This document shows, piece after piece, positions 42,930 to 52,143 of a stretch of 64,000 bases of DNA. The position numbers were made by a program, and so were the translations under genes. The stretch covers positions 16,012 through 80,011 of the IMG/VR virus record IMGVR_UViG_3300023181_000028; one strand, written 5' to 3'. The stretch's first letter is position 1. Each line of letters opens with the position of its first letter. The notes below the pieces were generated by a model. It ran no database searches. It was given only the letters and a program-made list of their open reading frames with translations, and was not told where the DNA came from. The DNA is from a virus.

Positions 42930-44039
42930 TTATCCCTCAAATTCAGGATTCACTTCTCGCACCTTTTCTTTTAAGCGTTCTAAGTCCTTAATCATGTGTA
43001 TGCCCTTAATATTTAAACGCTTGCCCTCAGTCACCCAGATTAACCTCTCTTCCGCATCCTCAACTATATTAACAGCAGCAGCTTTCTTTAAAGCCTCTTC
43101 CTTAGCCATTAATTCAGCTTCTAAACGCGCAATCCTAGCATCCTTATCATCACCAACAAACGCAGTGTGCTTAACCGGAGTTCTTGTCATAGACTTATCA
43201 GTGTCAGCGTCAACCTTCTTAGTCAACAAATCAATAGTCTGACAAACCTGTGGATACTCTTTTAAATAATCCACTGCCATAACCTCATTTGCTCCCAAAG
43301 GCTGTCCATTGTAATTCCATCCATTAACAACATCCATAGCGATAACACCCGCAGCAACACCTCTTTTAAAGATAGTTAATTCCTTACGTGTTGGACTATC
43401 ATAAATAGCCATAAACGCTTTAGAATCATTCTCTGCCCTTTTAATCACCTCTGCTTGTAATGTTACATCTGAGTTAGCTTCCGGCGGAATACCCAAATTC
43501 CTAGCCATATCATGTAAAGCCTCTCCAAATAACGCCTCAGCAATATCAATAGCCTTACGTTTCTGAACCCTTCCAGATAAAAATACCTGAGCTTCTCTCT
43601 CTTCATCTTTCACCTTATACAAAGGTTTACCCCTCAAATTAGGACTTCCTTCCACGAACAAACTGTTTTTAATCACAGCCCATTTTCTTGCCTGATCTGC
43701 ATCTGCTAAATCAAACACTTCATTCTCATCTAGAATAATCTTTTGGAATTTAATTTTTTTAGTTTCAGGGTCTATTCCGATTGGAATCCCCCAAACAACT
43801 CCCATTTTCCTGTCAATAACAATCTCAAAGAACATTTTAGTTCTATGTCTGTCACCACTTCTCATTGGAGTTAATATGATCTTACCCGTCCTAGAGCAAA
43901 GATCTGGATTGTCTAAGTTTGCAATCCTTGTCTCATTACCTGCGCCATCTTTATATAGCTTGTAATGTACACCTTCTTGATACAGGTCATCCCCTGCCGC
44001 TGTTTTGTTACCTGATGTGAAAAAATTATTTATTTGCAT
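42930..44039 (-). CDS. Virion-associated protein downstream of MCP
   Basis: A 369-residue protein of mixed composition with a clear coiled-coil segment near residues 300-320 (DARIARLEAELMAKEEALKKA). The N-terminal 150 residues look globular (GKIILTPMRSGDRHRTKMFFE). It is flanked by terminators and sits directly downstream of the major capsid gene, so a head-related role is likely. No family is recognised. Confidence 0.55.
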   Translation of the reverse strand: MQINNFFTSGNKTAAGDDLYQEGVHYKLYKDGAGNETRIANLDNPDLCSRTGKIILTPMRSGDRHRTKMFFEIVIDRKMGVVWGIPIGIDPETKKIKFQKIILDENEVFDLADADQARKWAVIKNSLFVEGSPNLRGKPLYKVKDEEREAQVFLSGRVQKRKAIDIAEALFGEALHDMARNLGIPPEANSDVTLQAEVIKRAENDSKAFMAIYDSPTRKELTIFKRGVAAGVIAMDVVNGWNYNGQPLGANEVMAVDYLKEYPQVCQTIDLLTKKVDADTDKSMTRTPVKHTAFVGDDKDARIARLEAELMAKEEALKKAAAVNIVEDAEERLIWVTEGKRLNIKGIHMIKDLERLKEKVREVNPEFEG

Positions 44040-44063
44040 CTCGCTAATTTTTTAATTATTAAT

Positions 44064-44092
44064 AAAAAAAGGGGGCAGGGTTAGCCACCCCC
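44064..44092 (-). terminator. Intrinsic terminator after the major capsid gene
   Basis: GGGGG-(12 nt)-CCCCC followed by seven T residues on the minus strand. Confidence 0.8.
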
Positions 44093-44102
44093 TATACTAT
44101 GA

Positions 44103-45596
44103 TTAAGATTTATAGATAATACCGCACTCTTGAGTGTTGTAAATAACCATTAAATCTTCTTTTAACATTGCGTATTTCATTACGTCTTCCTCTGAAATCA
44201 TTGTTTCATTGGCACCGGTCATACCGTTAAACTTAGCTGTTACACTTGCACGGTTTAATCCGTTTGCTTCTTTAGCAAGGATTTCCATGTTCATGTTAGA
44301 ACCAGAACCTAAATTCATAATGAATAAGGTAGAGCTTAACAATAGTTTTCCGTCAGCACCTCTCTCAGGGAACGCAGCTTCGTCATCAAACAACGGGTGT
44401 TTAACAAGGATCATTGTGTTACCATTGATGTTGAATTTACCGAAGTTGTATCCGGCATCCACGATTGCACCACCAGCTTGTCCATTTTGAGTTACATTAG
44501 TAACGATTTGGATGTTTTGATTACCAAGTAAGTTAATCAGTTTCTTTTGACCATTTGCATAGCCATCAGTACCGGTAATACCTACCCATGTGAATCCTGA
44601 CACCTTATCGCCTTTTTTCTCAAGTTGACCCATCATGTCAGCGATATCGTCTTCTGTCCACTCTCCGTTTAAGCCTGAACCGTATGCTACGTTACCGCCA
44701 GCAACTTGCTCTTCCCAGCCGTCACCTTGAACGATCTCAAGACCTGTTTCAGTATCAATTAAGTTTGAACTTGCACGGATAGTACCATCAGCATTTTTCA
44801 TACTTGATACACCAAACAACTTGTTACGCTCGTCTTCCATTACGAAAGTAGCTTGCGCTTGCGCTAATTCTTGATACATCCAACCTTTAGAGAAAGCTCC
44901 ACCTTCACCTTCGTAGTTATACCAAAGTACATTTGAAGCAGCTCCACCGGTGATACCAACAGTTTTACGTTGAATAGTCATGTGGTTAACAAACTTACTA
45001 GGCGCAGCCGAACGACCGTAACCACGAAGTGATTTCTCTCCATATGAAGTGTAAACTCCAAAGCAGGTTTTAGTTCCTTGTTGTGGCGCTACGTGAGTTG
45101 CATAGCTAAACAAATCACCAGATGGAGATTGGAAGCTATATAAGTAACCCGCAGAAGGGGAACCTGTAGGGAAAGCCATTACACGAGCGATAAAACGACC
45201 TGTGTAGAAAGCAACGTTCATTCCCGGTACTAAGTGCTTATCGCGCATTAACAACTGGAAAGAACCGTCAGGCTGAGTAGCACCAACTTGTTTAATGATC
45301 TCAGATGCTTTCTCAATACGACCCATAACGTCAAATTGATAAGCGTTTGCTCCGATACCTTTACCTTTAGTTGTTACTTGAGGAATTTTAGTACGCTCAG
45401 GGTTAACGATACCATAAGGTGTTACCGCGCCGGATACTAAGATTGTAGTTAAAGCTCTACGATTCGCATACTCTAACATGTTTCGGATTGCAGGCTTATT
45501 GGCCTGATTTTTCATAAGGTCATTGTTAGTAACACAAGTGTCTTCCGAAAATACACCTTGATTAATACTAATTCTACCTGCGTGTGATGATGGCAT
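44103..45596 (-). CDS. Major capsid protein
   Basis: A 497-residue protein in the position of the major capsid protein, directly downstream of an acidic scaffold-like gene and portal. The start HAGRISINQGVFSEDTCVTN resembles crAss-like capsid proteins, which have the HK97 fold. The high Gly/Ala/Asn content, even composition and terminator after the gene fit strong expression. Residues 201-245 (KFVNHMTIQRKT, SNVLWYNYEG) have a homologous copy in a small protein at 54003-54284. The two genes share 20 identical nucleotides there (44971-44990 and 54127-54146). Confidence 0.75.
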   Translation of the reverse strand: MPSSHAGRISINQGVFSEDTCVTNNDLMKNQANKPAIRNMLEYANRRALTTILVSGAVTPYGIVNPERTKIPQVTTKGKGIGANAYQFDVMGRIEKASEIIKQVGATQPDGSFQLLMRDKHLVPGMNVAFYTGRFIARVMAFPTGSPSAGYLYSFQSPSGDLFSYATHVAPQQGTKTCFGVYTSYGEKSLRGYGRSAAPSKFVNHMTIQRKTVGITGGAASNVLWYNYEGEGGAFSKGWMYQELAQAQATFVMEDERNKLFGVSSMKNADGTIRASSNLIDTETGLEIVQGDGWEEQVAGGNVAYGSGLNGEWTEDDIADMMGQLEKKGDKVSGFTWVGITGTDGYANGQKKLINLLGNQNIQIVTNVTQNGQAGGAIVDAGYNFGKFNINGNTMILVKHPLFDDEAAFPERGADGKLLLSSTLFIMNLGSGSNMNMEILAKEANGLNRASVTAKFNGMTGANETMISEEDVMKYAMLKEDLMVIYNTQECGIIYKS

Positions 45597-45621
45597 AATT
45601 TTTAGTTTTTAAGATTTTAGT

Positions 45622-46791
45622 TTAATTGCCAAATTCTTTGTCTAATGCTGTCCAATTATCAGTTTCTGTGTTTGTTGGTTGTTTTGATCCACCTCCTGCG
45701 GTTTTCACCGTAGGGATGTTTAAAAGTTTATTAGTGTGATCCGCTTTCGCTTTCTCAGAAACCTTGTTCTTGATATGCGCGACAGCTTTTGCCTCTAACT
45801 CCCTTTTCACTATATACTCCGCTCTACTGCTTGCACTCGACAATTCCTTATCATACACGCCATTGGTGTATTTAGTGATAAGTGCATCCATGACTTTTTT
45901 CGGTATCTTCACTCCCGCAATCTCTTGGATCTTACCAAGCTCATTGATAGTTTCGGTACGTTCTAATGCCTTTTTTTCATCGGCTGCCTTTTGTTTTTGT
46001 GCTGTGTATTTCTGGATTATATTAGTATGCTCTAAGGCCATAGCCTCTTTTTGATTATTTAGTTCAACGCGAATCTTAGCCGCGCTATGGTCAATCTTTC
46101 CGCTCTCAATAAGGTCTTCAATCTCCTTATCAATCATTTCATTAGTCCAATTAGGAATAGTGGCTAATTCAGCTCTCACTAACTCCACATCGTCTAATTT
46201 AAGATAACCTTCAATTTCTTTAGTGGGTTCTAATAGTAAATGATCTGGAACTCCAAGTTCTTTCATTTCTAAAGCAGCCGCCACTTTAGGATCAAGATTA
46301 GCGAAATAAGTTTCTTTGCTTACCTGCGCTTGCTTCTCAGCTTCTGCTTTAGTGATATAAACCTCTTTAAAGGCTTCCGCAGTGTCTTCCTTAATGTCCG
46401 CGCCTAATTTCTGAGCAATGGCTTTAAATGAGTTCTCTGGATATACAATGGGAGCATCTGACTCTTCATCTAATGTTAATTCATCAGCAGTAGCCGCCAA
46501 TTTAGCAGCCTCAATTTCTTCTTTTGTAGATGTTTCAGGTAAGTTTAAAGCCTTAGCTTCTTCTGCCAAAGCAGCTTTATTGGTTTCCTCTAATGCTAAA
46601 GCATCAGCAACGGCTTTTTCTGTTTCGGCTGTTTTCTCGGCAACCTGCTCAGGAGTTTCATCAACATCCTTAGTAATAACTTCTTCTTGTTTCTCTTCCT
46701 GTTTTGGTGTAGCATCCCCAAATTCTTGAGATGAGGTCAATGCGTCCCAATTAGCTTCAACCGTCTCGGTCGATTTATTTGTTTCTGACAT
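45622..46791 (-). CDS. Scaffold-like acidic protein
   Basis: A 389-residue protein with very high Glu, Ala and Lys content, predicted helical and partly coiled coil (KAETEKAVADALALEE type). Between portal and major capsid this is the usual place of the scaffold. The acid-rich N-terminal 130 residues may be disordered. No protease domain is seen. Confidence 0.65.
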   Translation of the reverse strand: MSETNKSTETVEANWDALTSSQEFGDATPKQEEKQEEVITKDVDETPEQVAEKTAETEKAVADALALEETNKAALAEEAKALNLPETSTKEEIEAAKLAATADELTLDEESDAPIVYPENSFKAIAQKLGADIKEDTAEAFKEVYITKAEAEKQAQVSKETYFANLDPKVAAALEMKELGVPDHLLLEPTKEIEGYLKLDDVELVRAELATIPNWTNEMIDKEIEDLIESGKIDHSAAKIRVELNNQKEAMALEHTNIIQKYTAQKQKAADEKKALERTETINELGKIQEIAGVKIPKKVMDALITKYTNGVYDKELSSASSRAEYIVKRELEAKAVAHIKNKVSEKAKADHTNKLLNIPTVKTAGGGSKQPTNTETDNWTALDKEFGN

Positions 46792-46817
46792 GGTTAATAA
46801 TTTTAATAGTTATTGCG

Positions 46818-46825
46818 TAAATGTA
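46818..46825 (-). promoter_or_regulatory. Late promoter -7 box (TACATTTA)
   Basis: On the minus strand TTAAAAAATTG then TACATTTACGCA, 26 bp before the ATG at 46791. It matches the promoter before 13275. Confidence 0.5.
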
Positions 46826-46844
46826 CAATTTTTTAACATTCAAA

Positions 46845-46869
46845 ATGCAACCTTATTAAAATTTCAACG
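46845..46869 (+). promoter_or_regulatory. CAACCTT-type element facing antisense
   Basis: ATGCAACCTT, 7-bp gap, TTTCAACG on the plus strand, pointing into the 3' end of the portal gene. On the minus strand it lies 20 bp upstream of the late promoter. Confidence 0.35.
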
Positions 46870-46872
46870 TAG

Positions 46873-49098
46873 CTAAACCAAATCAGTGTTATTTATAATG
46901 TCATTTTCAGTCTGTAAAGACGTTAAATGCATATCGTTATTTGCCTTGTTATTGTCCACTTGCATCTGAACCTGACCCTTTAATACAATCTCTTCTTTCG
47001 CAGAATTTTGAATATCCTCACGATTTTCATTGGCAATCTGAATCTGAGTTTGAAGGTTAGCTTCGTTCATTTGAGCCTGCGCTTGGTTATTAGCCTCGTT
47101 TTGTTGCTGAATAACTTTTTGCATCTCAACCCAGCTGTTCTCTAATTTATTCTTCATCTCCGCCACAGTGGTGGATAAAAGAACATTTAAAGCATCCATT
47201 GGTCTGATATCCTTAGCATTTAAAGAAAACTCCATCATTCTCTTAATGTCCTGCTTGATTTCCATATAATGTCCGCCATCTTCCACGTGAACACCATAAT
47301 CCCTATATCCAATATCTTTAGTTAATTGCAAGTATTTTAACTTACTAGCCCCTAAAATATGTTCTCCCTTCTCTAATTTGTAAAACGCCCAAGATATAGC
47401 AGAACTATCTACAATCCCCTTCATAACCCTTGTAACAAAGCCATTCATCCCATAAAACAGGGATTCGGTGATTATCCGCGAATTAGCAATGTCATTCTGA
47501 GCATTAGTAGCCGTTGAACTCGCGGCAGTATTACCCTCTCTACCCTCATTAATACCTGTGATCTGACTCAAAGTATTAATAATATCCTGCTTCATAGCAA
47601 GTAAAAACTGAAACGATTGACTTAAACCTAAATCAAGTTCCTTAAACATATTCTGAGGATCTAAGTTCCTTTGACTTGTATTTCCGGCAGCACTCGAATC
47701 ATATTCATAAAATTGATCGTTATGAATATTGTACATCACTTCCTTAACAGTTTTATTAATTGGCTGTCCCGCGCGATCATACGTAAACACCTTACCTTTT
47801 GCCCTTGCAAGCTCTTTTAATATTTGATACATACATATATCAAACATATTATCAAAGTTCTCTATAATCTCCTGTAATGACACTGTAATGCCATTAACCC
47901 TACCGTGTATATAACCATAATAAGAACTACTCATTATATGAGCGGGCTTGTCAACACTTCTCTTCTGGAAGTAAGTCCTACGCATATTTACATCCACACA
48001 TCCACCAATTCTCGTGGCTTCATACTCATCTTCCTTATACTTAGTTATAATCTCGTACTCTCCACTTTCAACCTTCTTATCGTGATACTCCCTATTAGAT
48101 TCATATTTTTCCGGAATCATAGGTAAATCAATGTAATCCACATCGTCCTCCGAATCAAACATGGCCTGATCCGCTGATTTCTTAACCCTCTTTGTATATT
48201 CCGGTGTAACAGATTTCCATTCAATGTGCAATACATCACACACTAACTCTCCGCCAACCATTCTCATATATCCCCTACCTATTCCATCCGGCCCCGCGTA
48301 AGAACCCCAATTATCTCTGGCGTTCTCCAACATTAACCTTTGGTCTTTAGTGAGGTTATATCTCAATAAAATCTGGTGTAAAGGCATCACCCTTCTACAT
48401 CCTAATATAGGACTCTCTTCTAAATAATCATCTCCGTCAACCGCCTCAAAAATAGCATTCCTTACATCTATATTATGCAACTTCACCTCTCCGGTTTCGT
48501 CGCGTTCCACTTGCATAAAACAATGGCTATGCAACTCTAAGTTCTTAAAAGCATCTCCAAACTTCTTTTTAGCATCTAAATCCAATACTTGGTTATTAGC
48601 AATGATTTGCATAATATCCTCACATTTATCTTTAGGAGCCATCTTATCCCATAAAGGATCTTCTAAACTATCAGGAATAGGAGCGCCTTCCATTACATCT
48701 ACACCACCCTTATTCTTTAAATCCATCAATTCGGGCTTGGCTATCATAGCCCCAATCATAAAGTCTAATTGCTGCATTTTTGCAGACATAGCTTCTGAAT
48801 TAATAGTGGTGACAGTGGAAGATAACGGACGTTTTAAAAACTCCCCATGCAATAGGTCAATCTTAGTTCTACCTAAGCGATATGCAATGTATTTAGAACG
48901 GTTTTGTTTACCATAAGTCTTCTCTAACCACGCAAGACTTCCCGGCTGTTTAACGCCGTTGTAAGAGTCTAATAAACGGGTCATTTTACCGCTATAGCTG
49001 TTATTGTTTATTAGAAGCTGCTCGGCAAAATCCAAATGGGATTTTAACCAGGCTTCATTCTTGTCTTTAAGCGGTAAAAGTTGACTAGGAAACTGCAT
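46873..49098 (-). CDS. Portal protein
   Basis: A 741-residue protein placed between TerL and scaffold/MCP. It has a helical N-terminus (FAEQLLINNNSYSGKM), a central beta/alpha region with paired acidic residues, the hallmark INEGREGNTAASSTATNAQ (a helical segment after a Gly-rich loop typical of portals) and a Gln/Asn/Glu-rich C-terminal helix. The length agrees with crAss-like portals. It would form the dodecameric DNA entry ring at one capsid vertex. Confidence 0.75.
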   Translation of the reverse strand: MQFPSQLLPLKDKNEAWLKSHLDFAEQLLINNNSYSGKMTRLLDSYNGVKQPGSLAWLEKTYGKQNRSKYIAYRLGRTKIDLLHGEFLKRPLSSTVTTINSEAMSAKMQQLDFMIGAMIAKPELMDLKNKGGVDVMEGAPIPDSLEDPLWDKMAPKDKCEDIMQIIANNQVLDLDAKKKFGDAFKNLELHSHCFMQVERDETGEVKLHNIDVRNAIFEAVDGDDYLEESPILGCRRVMPLHQILLRYNLTKDQRLMLENARDNWGSYAGPDGIGRGYMRMVGGELVCDVLHIEWKSVTPEYTKRVKKSADQAMFDSEDDVDYIDLPMIPEKYESNREYHDKKVESGEYEIITKYKEDEYEATRIGGCVDVNMRRTYFQKRSVDKPAHIMSSSYYGYIHGRVNGITVSLQEIIENFDNMFDICMYQILKELARAKGKVFTYDRAGQPINKTVKEVMYNIHNDQFYEYDSSAAGNTSQRNLDPQNMFKELDLGLSQSFQFLLAMKQDIINTLSQITGINEGREGNTAASSTATNAQNDIANSRIITESLFYGMNGFVTRVMKGIVDSSAISWAFYKLEKGEHILGASKLKYLQLTKDIGYRDYGVHVEDGGHYMEIKQDIKRMMEFSLNAKDIRPMDALNVLLSTTVAEMKNKLENSWVEMQKVIQQQNEANNQAQAQMNEANLQTQIQIANENREDIQNSAKEEIVLKGQVQMQVDNNKANNDMHLTSLQTENDIINNTDLV

Positions 49099-49141
49099 AT
49101 TAAATAATAGACCGTGCTATAGTTGTTTCCCAAAAGTAGCG

Positions 49142-49149
49142 AAAATATA
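49142..49149 (-). promoter_or_regulatory. Promoter -7 box (TATATTTT)
   Basis: A near-consensus box (one base off TAnnTTTG) between the TerL terminator and the portal ATG, which lies 43 bp downstream. Confidence 0.35.
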
Positions 49150-49164
49150 CAATGGTTGTATCTA

Positions 49165-49196
49165 AAATAAAAAAGACTGTTGCGCTAACAGTCTTT
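49165..49196 (-). terminator. Strong intrinsic terminator after terL
   Basis: A 10-bp perfect stem (AAAGACTGTT with AACAGTCTTT) and 5-nt loop, followed by a T-run on the minus strand. Confidence 0.9.
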
Positions 49197-49261
49197 ATAA
49201 GTATCCATGTTGTAAAAGTTTACACACTCTTATTTCGGTATTGCAAATATATGCAATTTAT

Positions 49262-51283
49262 TTAAAATCCAAACTTTCCGTGATCTTGCTCTTCATCTTC
49301 CAAATTAAAGTTCTCAGTACGCATCATCAACTCTCCGTTACTACCCATTACAAACTCCGGCAAATCAAATCTATTATCCTTATCCTCATTGTTCTGATCT
49401 CTCGGCCTTACATCACAGCTTATATCTTGCATTAAAGCCAATCCATAAGCATCCGCCAAGTCATTATCACTCCCTATCTCCACCTCATCAAAGTTACCTA
49501 ATTGATTAATTAATTCAGGGAACCAATTATTCTGAACATTATCCACGATATCCGCTTGCATTAAACCGGACATTCTTGGTCTACTAAAATTAGTTAACCT
49601 AACACCCTTCTCATGTGTCTGCTCACTTGTTTCGCTCTCGAACTTTCTAGGACGGTCTGCTAAGAACTTCCATCCGCCATGCTCCCTAAAATATTCCATT
49701 ATAACTCCGGCACCCACATCCACAAGAACATTTCCTATAAGATTGTAATATACAGAAGCCATTAGGCATAACTCATAAAACTTCTCTTTTCGTTTAGGTC
49801 TACATGAAATAACTGCAATAGGAGCCTGAGACATTGCATTGTTAATATGATTAGCCCTTATTCTAATACACATTGCCCCTAATGATTTAGAGGCTTTAGC
49901 GGTGTCCTGGTCATAAGAATCAAGGCCGCTCGTGTGCAAATTCTGATAGCCTTTACGCGGATGCTCACCATCTATAATCCAAATACATTCATCTTGGTTA
50001 TCAAATGGTTTTAAAGGGGTGCAAATAACAGCCAAAGGCATTTTAATCATACCCTTGTCATCTTTCACCCATTCCATCTTATACTTAGTCCATCTTGGAT
50101 GTTCTAAAGCGTCAATTATAGCCATTTGATTGTTTAACTTCTCTATATCAAAGTTGTTAACCACTGTCTTTCGGAAGATTTCAGTTTCATTTAAAGGGTT
50201 ATTCTGTAAGTCCTCGTTGTATTCCTTTAGGTTGCCAGCTTTTAAGAATGCTGCCCTTCTATCCACAATAGCCTTTTCCGCCAAAGCTAAATCTTCCACC
50301 CCTTGTAATTGGAATGGTTTATATTTTTTAAGTAAGTCAGATTGAGTAGGAAGCCTTCTATTTGCCTCAGTTGCATTGCCATAAAAATACATTCTAGGCG
50401 CGGGAATTAAGAATTTAATCATTCCATAACTAGGATCGCTTGCGTTAGACCACAGCTTCTTAAAATCCCTAGAACCCTTGTTGACGTTGCCCCCGGTGCC
50501 AAAAAATAGCCCCATTCCGACCTTTTGACTACCATTCATTAAACAGTCATTAGTGGCGGATTTAAACTCTAACAACTTCTCAAACTCTCCAATCTCCTCC
50601 GCGATAACATCATTCAAATAAAGACCCTTAAACATATTAGGGTTAATGTGCATTGTTCTGGCATATATAGTATTCTTAGTTCCCTGCTCTTCAAAAGCTC
50701 CTAATGAATTACGAATATTGTATCCAGCGATAATCTCATCATCGTTGTCCAACAACTTCTTAACAGAAAACTCAGGAGGCATACCGCTATCCGCAAATCT
50801 CCATTTAGAAAGAAAATCATCTACGTAAGTTTTATTACCCGCGGCAACCCCTCCCTTATAACCCGGAAAGAATCTCCATCCATAATCAATAACCATTGTA
50901 CTGGCAGCCTCAGAAATACCCTTTCTACGGCCTTTAGCGCATACTATATCCTTTCCGACACTCTTAGCATATTCAATCAAATAAGCAAGCTCTAAATGCA
51001 AATCTATCATGTCAGGGGTGATAACCCCCTTAATGGTAGACATTCTTTTATAATTAATATAGAAATAGAACCTTCCAGGTATAAATACTCCTCCTGTTTG
51101 ATATCCGTGTATACACCTTCTTAACTCCTCAGTCCAGTACTCTTCCCATGCAGGGGTTCCGATAACTCTTTTATCTCTTATAGAGTCAGCATATTTAGGA
51201 ATGCCATATTTAATTACAGGGGCAGGCTCAAATCCCTTTCCTTTAAAATACGGAGCGCGGAGAACTATAGGACTTGAACTCAT
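49262..51283 (-). CDS. terL: Terminase large subunit
   Basis: A 673-residue packaging motor: an N-terminal ATPase and a C-terminal RNase H-type nuclease. Residues 115-126 (CAKGRRKGISEA) are the atypical Walker A seen in crAss-like terminases; LYLNDVIAEEIGEF (221-234) is Walker B with the catalytic Glu pair. Nuclease acidic residues lie at SGLDSYDQD (452-460), VLVDVGAGV (519-527) and DNDLADAYG (606-614). It overlaps the upstream gene by 4 bp. All motifs appear intact. Confidence 0.85.
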   Translation of the reverse strand: MSSSPIVLRAPYFKGKGFEPAPVIKYGIPKYADSIRDKRVIGTPAWEEYWTEELRRCIHGYQTGGVFIPGRFYFYINYKRMSTIKGVITPDMIDLHLELAYLIEYAKSVGKDIVCAKGRRKGISEAASTMVIDYGWRFFPGYKGGVAAGNKTYVDDFLSKWRFADSGMPPEFSVKKLLDNDDEIIAGYNIRNSLGAFEEQGTKNTIYARTMHINPNMFKGLYLNDVIAEEIGEFEKLLEFKSATNDCLMNGSQKVGMGLFFGTGGNVNKGSRDFKKLWSNASDPSYGMIKFLIPAPRMYFYGNATEANRRLPTQSDLLKKYKPFQLQGVEDLALAEKAIVDRRAAFLKAGNLKEYNEDLQNNPLNETEIFRKTVVNNFDIEKLNNQMAIIDALEHPRWTKYKMEWVKDDKGMIKMPLAVICTPLKPFDNQDECIWIIDGEHPRKGYQNLHTSGLDSYDQDTAKASKSLGAMCIRIRANHINNAMSQAPIAVISCRPKRKEKFYELCLMASVYYNLIGNVLVDVGAGVIMEYFREHGGWKFLADRPRKFESETSEQTHEKGVRLTNFSRPRMSGLMQADIVDNVQNNWFPELINQLGNFDEVEIGSDNDLADAYGLALMQDISCDVRPRDQNNEDKDNRFDLPEFVMGSNGELMMRTENFNLEDEEQDHGKFGF

Positions 51284-51810
51284 TTATTCTTTAAAATATT
51301 ATCGTATTGTTTAGAGCTAGCCTGAATCTTCTCTAGCCACGAAAGAGTCATTTTACCCTTCACTACACCCTCATTTAACGTTTCCTCGTCGATTTCCTTC
51401 TCTAAAGCCGCAATACTCTGCCTCAATGAGGCAATAGCATCTGTGGTCTTTTTTACAGATGTAGGACTGTCGTCATTTTCAAGTAATTGTAAGAACTTGT
51501 CAATCTTTTGCTGATATTTCCGCGACACCTCAATCTTTGGATTGTATTGAAGCCTCATGTAATCATCAACGGCCTTAACTATCTTATTGCTTTCCCAAAA
51601 TTTAGGAATATTGTCATCAAAGGCATGATACATTGCCTTTCTCTTTCTCTCGTGATCGGGAAACTGTTTATAAATCGAATGATAATCGCAATGTAACACC
51701 ACCGCCAGCATCTCTTTCTCAGTTAAGGCTTCAAAGGAGATAACCATTTTCATCACCTCCGGTCTCAAGATCTGGTTATTGCGATGGTCAATTTCTATTA
51801 AGTAACTCAT
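51280..51810 (-). CDS. Possible small terminase subunit
   Basis: A 176-residue, highly charged helical protein encoded directly before terL with an ATGA overlap. The N-terminal part (SYLIEIDHRNNQIL, then FEALTEKEMLAVVLHCDYHS) is globular, and residues about 110-150 form a coiled coil. TerS proteins are usually encoded here and use a helical oligomerisation domain, but no helix-turn-helix is evident. The call rests on position and size. Confidence 0.5.
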   Translation of the reverse strand: MSYLIEIDHRNNQILRPEVMKMVISFEALTEKEMLAVVLHCDYHSIYKQFPDHERKRKAMYHAFDDNIPKFWESNKIVKAVDDYMRLQYNPKIEVSRKYQQKIDKFLQLLENDDSPTSVKKTTDAIASLRQSIAALEKEIDEETLNEGVVKGKMTLSWLEKIQASSKQYDNILKNK

Positions 51811-51986
51811 GTAGATTTTTTTATTATAGATTTCACTTCACGCCAAAACACCTTACCTAAAGTGTCTACCTGAGTCATTATAGTGTCAATAGCTATACAG
51901 CAACACCTCTGTACCTCCTCCGAATTTAAGTCATCAAACTCACTGTACTTATAATATAACTCATCTGCCTGTTCTTGTGGACTCAT
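51807..51986 (-). CDS. Small hypothetical protein, 59 aa
   Basis: An ATG-started ORF reading MSPQEQADELYYKYSEFDD and ending in a TGA that overlaps the next ATG (ATGA). Small proteins starting SPQEKADELxxKF are common in Bacteroidota phages, so it is very likely real. It contains a CCC run in the middle. Function unknown. It overlaps the upstream membrane gene by 26 bp. Confidence 0.7.
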   Translation of the reverse strand: MSPQEQADELYYKYSEFDDLNSEEVQRCCCIAIDTIMTQVDTLGKVFWREVKSIIKKST

Positions 51987-52143
51987 AGTTCAATTTTTTA
52001 ATTTCTGTTTTTAAGGAATCAATCTTAAATATTAGATACACCTCCCTGTCATGATTCTTCTTCATTTCCTTGTACGCCACGCCTAGATACACTAAACAAA
52101 GTAAGCATATTCCCGCGATTATAGTTTCTCTAGCCCTGTCCAT
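51961..52143 (-). CDS. Small single-pass membrane protein
   Basis: A 60-residue protein with one membrane segment (ETIIAGICLLCLVYLGVAY, about 6-24) and a charged coiled-coil-like tail. It overlaps both neighbours by a few bases. Confidence 0.6.
   Translation of the reverse strand: MDRARETIIAGICLLCLVYLGVAYKEMKKNHDREVYLIFKIDSLKTEIKKLNYESTRTGR

Noticed and set aside
14083-49098. Stop-codon reassignment (as in some crAss-like phages)
   Set aside because: Long structural genes are uninterrupted under the standard code, and a TAG is used as an ordinary stop at 20470-20472.
49214-49231. Inverted repeat TGTAAA-AG-TTTACA between terL and portal
   Set aside because: It has the half-sites in reverse order relative to the palindrome family, occurs once and is not paired at 38 bp, so it is not counted with them.
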